From the NCBI GenBank assembly GCA_949747905.1, contig CATKEF010000040.1:1-64000 (forward strand): 64,000 bases of DNA, in the 5' to 3' direction. Source of the stretch: an uncultured Eubacteriales bacterium (GTDB taxonomy: Bacteria > Bacillota > Clostridia > Christensenellales > Borkfalkiaceae). The stretch's first letter is position 1. Each line of letters opens with the position of its first letter. The notes under the pieces are model-generated. The model had not been told where the DNA came from and made no database searches. It was given only the letters and a program-made list of their open reading frames with translations. This document shows, piece after piece, positions 25,799 to 33,663 of the stretch. The position numbers and the translations under genes were made by a program.

Positions 25799-26923
25799 AT
25801 GAGCAGTGAAGCAGCTTCGGAAGAAGTACAGGCAATTGCGGCAAAGGAATACACGGCAGACGATATTCAGCGTCAGTTAAAGCCGTTGTCCGAAAACGCA
25901 TTTTTGAGATTTTTCCAGAATATCTGGCGTTGGTGGCTGGGCGTCTGGTACGGTTTCAGCGCGAAACATCCAAAAGCGTCGGGAATAATTTATAAAGTTT
26001 TCTTCTTTATAATTTTCTCGGAAGGCGTAACCATTCTTCAGTTCCTTATTATGACTTTCCTTCCCTTTGCTTTCGAGAGTATCTGGGATATGCCTTTCGT
26101 CTGGCCGGCGGTTGCGCTCGGACTTAAAGACGCTGGCGGCAACGTGCTCAACTACGCTATTTTCAACGAGCCCGTTAAATTCCTCGTTATGATAGACGGA
26201 AAAGAGCAGGCGGTTCTCGCTTCTACGACGGAGCAGGTTAAAGCGTATATGGCTTTGTACGGCAGAGACGCTTTACAGGCTTCCGGTCTCGGTAACTTCA
26301 TTGCATTCGAAATCGCGGTATTTATCGCTCAGTGCATCAACTTCCCGCTTCAGAGAAACATAACATACCGTTCGCACGGTAACCCTTGGTTCCAGGCGAT
26401 GTGGTATTTCATCGGTTGGGTACTCGTATCCATAGCCACTAACGCGCTTTGGGGTATTTGCAACCCGCTTATGATGAGCTGGAACTGGAACGAAGTTGTT
26501 ATAGGTCTTATCAAAACCGTAATAACCGGCGGTATTTCTATGGCGGTATTCTTCTTCATCTTCATGGTTATATTCCCCGACAACAACGCAGCTGCCAAGA
26601 GAGCCAAGGCAAAATACGACAAGATGAAGGAAAGCGGTGCGAACAAAGAAGCTCTTGCAAAGGTAGAAGCCAAAATGCAGGCTGCGGAAAAAGCTGCCGC
26701 TCTTACCAACGCGGAAAAAGATTACGTTCAGGCAAGCTCGATTGTAAATTCCAAAGCTATGGCGTATTTTGCGGCTGTCAAAGCTAAGGAAACTCCCAAA
26801 AAGGACGAGGACGTCTCCGTTCTCGAAGAGAGAGTATCCAAGAGCTTTACCGAAGCAATAGAGGCAATCAAGACCAAAGAAGAAAAAGAAGCTGCATTCG
26901 AGGCTGTAAAAGCCGCGGCGTAA
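25799..26923 (+). CDS. GtrA-like polytopic membrane protein with coiled-coil tail
   Basis: This 374-residue protein has several membrane segments in its first 265 residues (about 60-85, 95-115, 160-185, 205-235, 240-262). The block QCINFPLQRNITYRSHG followed by a hydrophobic helix resembles the NFxxxRxxxF signature of GtrA/DPMS-flippase-like proteins, which move polyprenyl-linked sugars or support glycosyltransferases. An insertion around residues 110-160 is not typical of GtrA. Residues about 265-374 form a charged, Ala/Lys/Glu-rich coiled coil, also unusual for the family. It starts one base after the GH3 stop, and a GT2 glycosyltransferase follows, which fits a role with lipid-linked sugars. 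The family call is moderate. Confidence 0.65.
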   Translation: MSSEAASEEVQAIAAKEYTADDIQRQLKPLSENAFLRFFQNIWRWWLGVWYGFSAKHPKASGIIYKVFFFIIFSEGVTILQFLIMTFLPFAFESIWDMPFVWPAVALGLKDAGGNVLNYAIFNEPVKFLVMIDGKEQAVLASTTEQVKAYMALYGRDALQASGLGNFIAFEIAVFIAQCINFPLQRNITYRSHGNPWFQAMWYFIGWVLVSIATNALWGICNPLMMSWNWNEVVIGLIKTVITGGISMAVFFFIFMVIFPDNNAAAKRAKAKYDKMKESGANKEALAKVEAKMQAAEKAAALTNAEKDYVQASSIVNSKAMAYFAAVKAKETPKKDEDVSVLEERVSKSFTEAIEAIKTKEEKEAAFEAVKAAA

Positions 26924-26954
26924 TTGTCGAAAAAAACTTTTCCTACGGTAAAGT

Positions 26955-26986
26955 TGGCAACCGAGTAGCGGTATACTCGGTTGCCA
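26955..26986 (+). other. intercistronic stem-loop
   Basis: TGGCAACCGAGTA and TACTCGGTTGCCA pair perfectly around a six-base loop. No T-run follows, so it is a poor terminator. It may stabilise or process the transcript between the GtrA-like gene and the glycosyltransferase gene. Confidence 0.6.
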
Positions 26987-27008
26987 TTCTCCGTATACTG
27001 AGAATAAT

Positions 27009-28034
27009 ATGAAATTTATCAGTTTTACTGTGCCCTGCTATAATTCGCAGGCATACATGAGAAAGTGTGTGGACAGCATACTTTCAGGCGGCGACGACGT
27101 AGAGATTATTATTGTTAACGACGGCTCTAAGGACGACACTATAAAAATCGCTAACGAGTACGCGGAAAAATATCCGGATATAGTCAAAGTTGTGGATAAA
27201 GAGAACGGCGGTCACGGCTCGGGCGTGAATGCGGGCGTGAAACTCGCGACCGGTCTTTATTTCAAGGTGGTCGATTCCGACGACTGGGTCGACGGCGAAG
27301 AGCTGAAAAAGCTGATAGCCAAAGTCAAGGAACACGTTGCCGCGGGTACGGAGCCCGACCTCTATATAACCAATTTTATCTATGACCACGTCGAAGACAA
27401 CACGCAGCATGTAAGCTCCTATGAAAAGAAGATGCCGGAGGGTGTAATTTTCGGCTGGGATAAAGTCAAGGCGTTCAGATATTCGCATATGATGCTTATG
27501 CACGCTCTTATGTACAAGCGTCAGGTTCTTTTGGACAGCGGTACCGTTCTTCCCGAACATACTTTTTACGTTGACAATATTTATGCGTACAAACCCTTGC
27601 CCTTCACGCACAAACTCTGTTATCTCAATCTCGATTTATATCATTATTTTATAGGCAGAGCCGACCAGTCGGTCAATATGACGAATTTCGTAAAGCGTTA
27701 CGAACAACAGCTCAGGGTTATGACCTGTATGGTGGACGCTTATAAATGGTCGGAGATTAAAAAGTTACCGAAGGGACTTAAAAAATATATGTGGCATAGT
27801 CTGCAGGCGCTGATGGTGACTACGCTGTTGTTTACATGCGCCGAAAAATCGGACGAAAGAAAAAAAGCGCTCAAAGCGTTCTGGAAACATCTGAAAGAAA
27901 GCGACAGGGCACTGTACAGAAGATTGCGTTCGCACTCATACAGCACGGCGGTCAATTATCTTCCCTGGAAGTTGCGCGGAAAAATTCTCGTATTCGGTTA
28001 TAAAGTTCTGTGTAAAAACGTAAAGCTGGGTTAA
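27009..28034 (+). CDS. family 2 glycosyltransferase
   Basis: The 341-residue protein has a GT-A fold N-terminus: FTVPCYNSQAYMRKCVDSIL, then IIIVNDGSKDDT and VVDSDDWVDGEEL, where the DxD-like acidic cluster binds nucleotide sugar and metal. No membrane helices are evident, so it works at the cytoplasmic face. The C-terminal half (residues about 150-341) carries basic and aromatic residues that may contact the membrane or acceptor. The upstream GtrA-like membrane protein makes sugar transfer to a lipid or surface polymer plausible. The ribosome binding site is weak. The acceptor is unknown. Confidence 0.9.
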   Translation: MKFISFTVPCYNSQAYMRKCVDSILSGGDDVEIIIVNDGSKDDTIKIANEYAEKYPDIVKVVDKENGGHGSGVNAGVKLATGLYFKVVDSDDWVDGEELKKLIAKVKEHVAAGTEPDLYITNFIYDHVEDNTQHVSSYEKKMPEGVIFGWDKVKAFRYSHMMLMHALMYKRQVLLDSGTVLPEHTFYVDNIYAYKPLPFTHKLCYLNLDLYHYFIGRADQSVNMTNFVKRYEQQLRVMTCMVDAYKWSEIKKLPKGLKKYMWHSLQALMVTTLLFTCAEKSDERKKALKAFWKHLKESDRALYRRLRSHSYSTAVNYLPWKLRGKILVFGYKVLCKNVKLG

Positions 28035-28035
28035 T

Positions 28036-28998
28036 ATGGAAAATTTAAAGAATTTCGTTAAGAAATTTATCGGAGTGGACATAGGCGGAATGACTATTAA
28101 GGGTGTGATTATAAACCACCTCGGCGAAGTTCTCAGCCGCAACGACATTGTTACCGGTGCCGAAAACGGCGGCGACGCAATGTGCTCCAATATAGTAACT
28201 CTGATTAACGGCATGCTATCGGAAACGGGCGTACTCAAATCGGAAATCGCGGGCGTCGGTATAGGCTGTCCCGGACTGATAGACAGTAAAAACGGCACGG
28301 TCGTGTTTGCGGGCAATCTCGGTCTCGATTATTATCCTCTTGCCCAAAAAGTTTCCGATAAAGTCGGGTTGCCCGTAAAATTAACAAACGACGCAAACGC
28401 CGCGGCGCTCGGTGAGGCGAAGTTCGGCGCAGGGAAAAAGTATACGGACAGCATCCTCGTCACTCTCGGAACGGGAGTGGGCGGCGGCATAGTAATAGAC
28501 GGCAACCTTTTCGAAGGCGGAAATTCCGCCGGCACCGAAATAGGTCATACGGTCATCGTGGCGGACGGCGTGCAGTGCACGTGCGGCAGAAAGGGTTGTT
28601 TCGAGTGTTATTCGTCGGCGAGCGCGCTCATGCGTAAGACGCGCGAGGAAATGAAAAACAACGCTTCGTCGGCGATGTGGAATACATATACTCCCGAAAC
28701 AGTTTCGGGAAAAACACCTTTCGAATATGCCGAAACGGATGAAACGGCGCGAGGGATAGTGGATTGGTATGTCAAATACCTTGCCTGCGGAATAACCAAT
28801 CTCGTAAACGTATTTCGTCCTCAGGTCGTAATGCTGGGCGGCGGCGTAAGCGAACAGGGCGAAAAACTCACGGAGCCTGTACAAAAACTGGTAGCCCGTG
28901 AAATATTTGCGGGAATGAGTTTTGCGCCCGTAAAGGTTGTAAAAGCTACGCTCGGCAGTAAAGCGGGTGCGTTCGGCGCGGCTGCGCTGTTTATGTAA
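28036..28998 (+). CDS. ROK family sugar kinase (glucokinase-like)
   Basis: The 320-residue protein has the ROK layout: phosphate-binding GVDIGGMTIKG at about residues 14-24, TNDANAAALGE with the catalytic Asp, LGTGVGGGI as the second phosphate loop, and the zinc-binding CTCGRKGCFECY signature. It would phosphorylate glucose or a related hexose (possibly N-acetylmannosamine) with ATP in the cytoplasm. It starts two bases after the glycosyltransferase stop, so translation is probably coupled. The partner GH3 enzyme could supply the free sugar. It contrasts with repressor-type ROK proteins because it lacks an N-terminal helix-turn-helix. Confidence 0.9.
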   Translation: MENLKNFVKKFIGVDIGGMTIKGVIINHLGEVLSRNDIVTGAENGGDAMCSNIVTLINGMLSETGVLKSEIAGVGIGCPGLIDSKNGTVVFAGNLGLDYYPLAQKVSDKVGLPVKLTNDANAAALGEAKFGAGKKYTDSILVTLGTGVGGGIVIDGNLFEGGNSAGTEIGHTVIVADGVQCTCGRKGCFECYSSASALMRKTREEMKNNASSAMWNTYTPETVSGKTPFEYAETDETARGIVDWYVKYLACGITNLVNVFRPQVVMLGGGVSEQGEKLTEPVQKLVAREIFAGMSFAPVKVVKATLGSKAGAFGAAALFM

Positions 28999-29047
28999 AC
29001 GTGCGCGATTTCAATTTGGAATACACGGTACTTCTATACTCCTTTAT

Positions 29048-29098
29048 CGGTGCCCCCTTCCGTTTCAGAAGGGGGCACCGCCTTTTTATTTTTTTGTA
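29048..29098 (+). terminator. rho-independent terminator of the GH3-ROK cluster
   Basis: CGGTGCCCCCTTC and GAAGGGGGCACCG form a perfect 13-bp stem with a seven-base loop. CTTTTTATTTTTTTG follows directly. It marks the end of the GH3-GtrA-GT2-ROK transcript. Confidence 0.92.
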
Positions 29099-29104
29099 AA
29101 AGGT

Positions 29105-29335
29105 TTTGAAAAGAATCCTCTCTGCGCTCGGAGTGTAATGTCATTCCGGGGCAAAGCCGAGGAATCCGACCGCCCTTCGCTGTCGCTCAGGGAAACAAAG
29201 GGTCTCTCAGGTTGACAAAGAGGTATCAGGGCGATAAAGTAGCGGCTCAGTGTGATGAACGGGGCTGCTTTCGGGGTGACAAAGAAAGTCGTTCTGGCGA
29301 CGTTTTATGTCATTCAGAACTAAATGAAGAACCGT
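29105..29335. repeat. dispersed repeat region before the hexuronate genes
   Basis: Copies of GTCATTCCGGGGCAAAGCCGAGGAATC, TCGCTCAGGGAAACAAAGGG, CTCAGGTTGACAAAGAGG and CGGGGTGACAAAGAAAG are present. The CTCAGG-TGACAAAG form is the same as in the array near 61 kb. No gene is seen. Bases 29336-29460 are unassigned AT-rich sequence. Confidence 0.7.
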
Positions 29336-29469
29336 AGTATACCTTAAAAGGCGCATTAAATCGCATGGTCGCGCGGCTTTTATCGGGCGGTAATTTGACG
29401 CAAAAAGTCGAACATCGGCGCCGCTTTTTATTATGTCCGTAAAGTATATATTAAAAGCCGAATTGTCTA

Positions 29470-29498
29470 TGGACTAAACCCCTATGCAAGTCTATAAT
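29470..29498 (+). promoter_or_regulatory. probable promoter of the hexuronate genes
   Basis: A perfect TATAAT lies at 29493-29498. Seventeen bases upstream TGGACT (29470-29475) matches four of six bases of the -35 consensus. The weak -35 suggests dependence on a regulator or simple low basal strength. Confidence 0.5.
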
Positions 29499-29533
29499 GT
29501 ATCTGTAAAATTATAGCAATATAATGCCAAAAA

Positions 29534-29568
29534 CATTGCAAATTTGTTTTTTCATTGCAAATTTGTTT
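29534..29568 (+). promoter_or_regulatory. 16-bp direct repeat, candidate operator
   Basis: CATTGCAAATTTGTTT occurs at 29534-29549 and again, identical, at 29553-29568, an offset of 19 bases. Each copy contains the palindromic core CAAATTTG. It lies just downstream of the predicted promoter and 22 bases before the aldolase start, a typical place for a repressor. Confidence 0.6.
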
Positions 29569-29590
29569 GTGATAAGACCGGGAGGTTTTT

Positions 29591-30574
29591 ATGAATATCC
29601 GTGATAAAATAAAATCGCTTGCGGACGAGTTGGAAAATGTCGGTATAGTCCCGGTCATCAAGCTGGAAAATGTGGACGATGCGGAAAATCTCGCAAAAGC
29701 TCTGCGCGACGGCGGCATCAATTGCGCGGAAGTAACTTTCCGTGCCAAGGGCGCGGACGAGGTGATAAGACGCATGACCAAAGCCTGCCCCGACATGCTT
29801 GTCGGCGCGGGGACGGTTTTAACCTGCGAACAGGCGGATGCGGCAATTGCCGCGGGCGCGAAATTCTGCGTGGCTCCCGGGCTGAATGCAAAGGTAGTAA
29901 AGCATTGTCTTGATAAAGGCGTGCCTTTTGCACCGGGACTTTCTTCGGCAAGCGAAATAGAACAGGCATTGGAACTCGGGCTTGATTTCGTCAAGTTTTT
30001 TCCTGCGGAGCAGGCGGGCGGTTTGTCTTACATTAAAGCCGTGTGCGGTCCTTATACTACGATGCGCTTCATGCCTACGGGCGGTATTTCCGAGGAAAAC
30101 CTCAATTCATACCTGTCTTTTAATAAAGTCGTCTGTTGCGGCGGCAGCTGGCTTGTTCCGTCGGCTATGCTCAAAGCGGGAGACTGGGCGGGCATAACGC
30201 GGCTTTGTCGCGCGGCGGTCGATAAAATGCTCGGGTACGAACTGGTACATGTGGGTATTAACGGTTCGGACGCCGATGAGGCGGAGTCGGTTGCGGACAA
30301 GTTCGAAAGCGCTTTCGGTTTCGGAAAGAAGGTCGGAAACAGTTCGGTATTTGCCGCGTCGTACGTTGAAATTATGAAAAAGCCTTTCCGCGGCACTCAC
30401 GGGCATATAGCAGTGGCTACCAATTCGGTGAAACGCGCGGCATATCATCTTGAAAAGCGCGGGTTCAAAATCGACCCTTCGTCGGTTAAATACAATACGG
30501 ACGGCGTAATGAACGTTGCGTATCTTTCGGACGAGTTCGGCGGGTTTGCCGTTTATCTCGTTCTGAAAAAATAA
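29591..30574 (+). CDS. eda: KDPG/KHG aldolase fused to a VOC-like domain
   Basis: Residues 1-210 are a class I 2-keto-3-deoxy-6-phosphogluconate/4-hydroxy-2-oxoglutarate aldolase. VGAGTVLTCEQADAAIAAGA, APGLNAKVVKHC and FVKFFPAEQAGG are present; Lys135 is the expected Schiff-base lysine. It would split KDPG into pyruvate and glyceraldehyde-3-phosphate, the last step of hexuronate degradation. Standard Eda proteins are about 210 residues; here about 115 more follow, with a VxHVGI opening, a GTHGHIAVATNSVKRAAYHLEKRG segment and a beta-rich end that resemble a glyoxalase/VOC half-fold. GGGAGG precedes the ATG. The next gene is KDG kinase, consistent with the pathway. The role of the added domain is unknown. 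Confidence 0.93.
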   Translation: MNIRDKIKSLADELENVGIVPVIKLENVDDAENLAKALRDGGINCAEVTFRAKGADEVIRRMTKACPDMLVGAGTVLTCEQADAAIAAGAKFCVAPGLNAKVVKHCLDKGVPFAPGLSSASEIEQALELGLDFVKFFPAEQAGGLSYIKAVCGPYTTMRFMPTGGISEENLNSYLSFNKVVCCGGSWLVPSAMLKAGDWAGITRLCRAAVDKMLGYELVHVGINGSDADEAESVADKFESAFGFGKKVGNSSVFAASYVEIMKKPFRGTHGHIAVATNSVKRAAYHLEKRGFKIDPSSVKYNTDGVMNVAYLSDEFGGFAVYLVLKK

Positions 30575-30773
30575 AATTTTAAAAAGTTTTTGTGCCGAAG
30601 GGGCGGACGGTTTCTTCGCTTTATTCGGAATGATAAAAACGTGCCGAATGATAATATTCGTTCGCACTGAACACCCTTTATGTCACGCCGACGGTTTTTT
30701 TGTCGCGTAACTTTACAAAAGAAATCAGTCCTTTTAAGGAACAAATACATTAAACAATTCAAGGAGTACCGAA

Positions 30774-31805
30774 ATGAAAAAGATTGTAACAATGGGCGAA
30801 ATTATGTTGCGTCTGTCAACGCCGAACAACGAAAAGTTCATTCAAGCCGACGAATTCGATATAAATTACGGCGGCGGCGAAGCCAACGTGGCGGTATCTT
30901 GCGCCAACTACGGACATAAAGCGGAGTTTGTAACTGCGGTTCCCGAAAACGAACTGGGAGAATGCGCGGTTGCCGCCCTTCGCAAGTACGGCGTGGAAAC
31001 CGACCATATCGCAAGATGCGGCGAAAGACTGGGTATTTACTATCTCGAGACCGGCGCGGCGATGAGACCCTCGAAGGTCGTTTACGACAGGGCTCATTCT
31101 TCCATAACTACGGCGACTGCGAAAGATTTCGATTTCGACGCTATTTTCAAGGACGCGGACTGGTTCCATTTCACAGGCATAACTCCCGCAGTTTCCGACA
31201 GTGCTGCCGTACTTACGGAAGAGGCGCTCAAAGTTGCTAAAAAACACGGCGTTACCGTATCGTGCGACCTCAATTTCCGCAAAAAATTGTGGACAAGCGA
31301 AAAAGCGCAGAAAGTTATGACCGGACTTATGAAATACGTCGACGTATGTATCGGCAACGAAGAGGACGCGGAGCTCGTGCTCGGTTTCAAACCCGGCAAT
31401 ACCAACGTAACGAGCGGCGAACTCGAACTTGCCGGCTATAAATCTATTTTCGAACAGATGGTTGCAAAGTTCGGTTTCAAATACGCAATCAGCTCGCTTC
31501 GCGTGAGCCATTCGGCTTCCGACAACGGTTGGTCGGCTTGCATTTACGACGGAGCCACGAAAGAATTCTATCATTCGAGAACATACAGAATTTCTCCCAT
31601 AGTCGACCGCGTCGGCGGCGGCGATTCGTTTGCCGGAGGCGTTATTACGGGATTCCTTGACGGAAAAGATTTCAAGTCCGCTTTGGAATTCGGCGTTGCG
31701 GCGTCCGCGTTGAAGCATACGATTCCCGGCGATTTCAACCTTGTTTCGAGAAAGGAAGTCGAAGCCCTTGCGGGCGGCGACGGTTCGGGCCGCGTACAGC
31801 GTTAA
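30774..31805 (+). CDS. kdgK: 2-keto-3-deoxygluconate kinase, PfkB family
   Basis: The 343-residue protein is a PfkB/ribokinase-fold sugar kinase. MGEIMLRLSTPNNEKFIQAD and YGGGEANVAVSCANYGHKAEFVTAVPEN form the sugar-binding N-terminus. VDRVGGGDSFAGGVITGFLDG near residue 280 is the second PfkB signature with the anion hole and catalytic Asp. The MLRLS start and its location between the KDPG aldolase and uronate isomerase genes point to 2-keto-3-deoxygluconate as substrate, forming KDPG. AAGGAG precedes the ATG. The 199-base gap upstream has TCCTTTTAAGGA, a small palindrome, but no clear terminator. Confidence 0.88.
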   Translation: MKKIVTMGEIMLRLSTPNNEKFIQADEFDINYGGGEANVAVSCANYGHKAEFVTAVPENELGECAVAALRKYGVETDHIARCGERLGIYYLETGAAMRPSKVVYDRAHSSITTATAKDFDFDAIFKDADWFHFTGITPAVSDSAAVLTEEALKVAKKHGVTVSCDLNFRKKLWTSEKAQKVMTGLMKYVDVCIGNEEDAELVLGFKPGNTNVTSGELELAGYKSIFEQMVAKFGFKYAISSLRVSHSASDNGWSACIYDGATKEFYHSRTYRISPIVDRVGGGDSFAGGVITGFLDGKDFKSALEFGVAASALKHTIPGDFNLVSRKEVEALAGGDGSGRVQR

Positions 31806-31981
31806 TGAACCGTATGTTCTTAATACTTTTTTAATCATTGACTGCGGCGCGAAAGTATTTTGACTTTAAGCCCATTTAAAAAGTTGCGGTTCGCGGCAGA
31901 AACGTACCGCGGATAACTTACGAAATACAAAATAATTATACAAAAGTCAATAGCGATATTTAATACGGGAGTTGCGATTTA

Positions 31982-33400
31982 ATGAAACCCTTTATGGACG
32001 AAGATTTTCTTCTCGAGACGGAAACGGCAAAGAAACTGTATCATGAACACGCAGAGCATATGCCGATAATAGACTATCACTGCCATTTGCAGCCGAAAGA
32101 GATATATGAGGATAAAAAGTTCCGCAATCTTTCGGAAGTATGGCTTGGAGCGGGAGACAGATACGGTGACCACTATAAATGGAGAGCTTTGCGCGCTCGC
32201 GGATATGAAGAGGACAGTATATCGGGTCCCGACGACGACTATAAAAAATTTACGCAGTTTGCGGAGAGTATGCCTTACTTCGTCGGCAATCCGCTCTATC
32301 ACTGGTCGCACCTCGAGATGCGCAGATATTTCGGCATAGACGAAATTATAAATGCCGAAAACGCGCCCGTCATATGGGAAAAGGCAAATAAAGTTTTAGA
32401 AACTCTCACGACGCGCGAAATGATGTATAAAATGAACGTAAAGACGGTTTGTACTACGGACGACCCCGTCGACTCGCTCGAATGGCATAAAAAGATGAGC
32501 GAAGACGCGACGTTGAAAGTCAAAGTACTCCCCGCGTTCCGTCCCGATAAGGCTATCAACGTCGAACTCTCGTGGTTTGCCGATTGGGTGAAAAGTCTTG
32601 CGGAAGTCGTCGGCAGACCTATAAACAGTCTGAACGACCTTTGCACGGCTCTTGCCGAAAGAATAAAATTCTTTGACGAAATGGGCAGTAAACTCGCCGA
32701 CCATGCGCTTGACGTCGTGCATTACGCACCCGCAAGCTACGGCGAGGCAAACGCCGTTTTCTTAAAAGGTATGACGGGAGACAGCATATCCGACGAAGAA
32801 CAGGACAAATATAAGGGATATATCCTCGTATTCCTTGCGAGAGAGTATTCGAAATACGGATGGACTCAGCAGTACCATATAGGGGCTATGCGCAACAATT
32901 CAAAAGCGATGCTCGGAAAAATCGGTCCGGATACGGGGTTCGACGCCATAGAGGATTCCACTTATATGGAAAAACTTTCGGGACTGCTCGGCGAAATCGA
33001 TATGGACGGAAATCTTCCCAAAACTATTTTGTACTGTCTTAATCCCGGAGATAACTACGCACTCACCGTGCTTGCGGGATGTTTCCAGAAAGAGGGCGTG
33101 AAAAACAGAGTACAGGTCGGTACTGCATGGTGGTTCCTCGACCAGCAGGACGGTATGCGTCAGAATATGGAGACTCTTATGCAGGTCGGGCTTATAGCCC
33201 AGTCGGTTGGTATGCTTACGGACAGTCGTTCGTTCCTTGCATATCCCCGTCACGAATATTACAGAAGAATACTTTGCAATATGCTCGGCAATCTCGTTGA
33301 GAGCGGACAGTATCCCCTGGAGGAGCTGCCTCGTCTCGGTAAAATCGTGGAGGACATCTGCTATAATAATGCCGCCGAATATTTCGGTTTCGGCGACTGA
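31982..33400 (+). CDS. uxaC: uronate isomerase
   Basis: The 472-residue protein matches the usual length of glucuronate/galacturonate isomerase. DYHCHLQPKEI near residue 25 carries the metal-binding HxH of the amidohydrolase superfamily, and VCTTDDPVDSLEWH, VQVGTAWWFLDQQDGM and LTDSRSFLAYPRHEYYRR are characteristic UxaC blocks. It converts D-glucuronate or D-galacturonate to fructuronate or tagaturonate, the first step leading to KDG. The reductase and dehydratase steps (UxaB/UxuB, UxaA/UxuA) are not in this window. A GGGAG site lies 10 bases before the ATG. Confidence 0.96.
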   Translation: MKPFMDEDFLLETETAKKLYHEHAEHMPIIDYHCHLQPKEIYEDKKFRNLSEVWLGAGDRYGDHYKWRALRARGYEEDSISGPDDDYKKFTQFAESMPYFVGNPLYHWSHLEMRRYFGIDEIINAENAPVIWEKANKVLETLTTREMMYKMNVKTVCTTDDPVDSLEWHKKMSEDATLKVKVLPAFRPDKAINVELSWFADWVKSLAEVVGRPINSLNDLCTALAERIKFFDEMGSKLADHALDVVHYAPASYGEANAVFLKGMTGDSISDEEQDKYKGYILVFLAREYSKYGWTQQYHIGAMRNNSKAMLGKIGPDTGFDAIEDSTYMEKLSGLLGEIDMDGNLPKTILYCLNPGDNYALTVLAGCFQKEGVKNRVQVGTAWWFLDQQDGMRQNMETLMQVGLIAQSVGMLTDSRSFLAYPRHEYYRRILCNMLGNLVESGQYPLEELPRLGKIVEDICYNNAAEYFGFGD

Positions 33401-33401
33401 C

Positions 33402-33440
33402 AAAAACGGCGCGGACGAAGGGTCCGCGCCGTTTTTATAA
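33402..33440 (+). terminator. rho-independent terminator after uxaC
   Basis: AAAAACGGCGCGGAC pairs with GTCCGCGCCGTTTTT around a short loop. The T-run is part of the stem end and is followed by ATAA. It closes the hexuronate set. Confidence 0.9.
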
Positions 33441-33522
33441 CTGAATAAGAATTGCAATGTCAGTGTAGCGTTTTTGCAATTTACTTTTGCGATTTTGAAT
33501 GTTAAAATTAAGATAAGTTAAA

Positions 33523-33591
33523 AACGCACATAAAATGTGTGTTGTAAAACAAGGGGCGCCCCTTGTTTCCGTTCATTATGAACGGAAACAA
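33523..33591 (+). promoter_or_regulatory. leader with three stacked and overlapping palindromes
   Basis: Three inverted repeats follow one another upstream of the second GH3 gene. AACGCACAT/ATGTGTGTT pairs at 33523-33543. AAACAAGGGGC/GCCCCTTGTTT is a perfect 22-bp palindrome at 33547-33568. TTGTTTCCGTTCAT/ATGAACGGAAACAA pairs around one base at 33563-33590. The right arm of the second shares bases 33563-33568 with the left arm of the third, so the two stems exclude each other. The downstream run is A, not T, so neither stem is a standard terminator for rightward transcription. Confidence 0.6.
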
Positions 33592-33663
33592 AAAAATATT
33601 AACGGTTTGCGGGCGGAAAAAGGTCGTAACCCGAAAGGGAAAAATATAAAAAGGAGAAAAGAC

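Noticed and set aside
33535-33663. Earlier start for the permuted GH3 gene
   Set aside because: It would translate the palindromic leader; the ATG at 33664 has AAGGAG and begins the membrane anchor.
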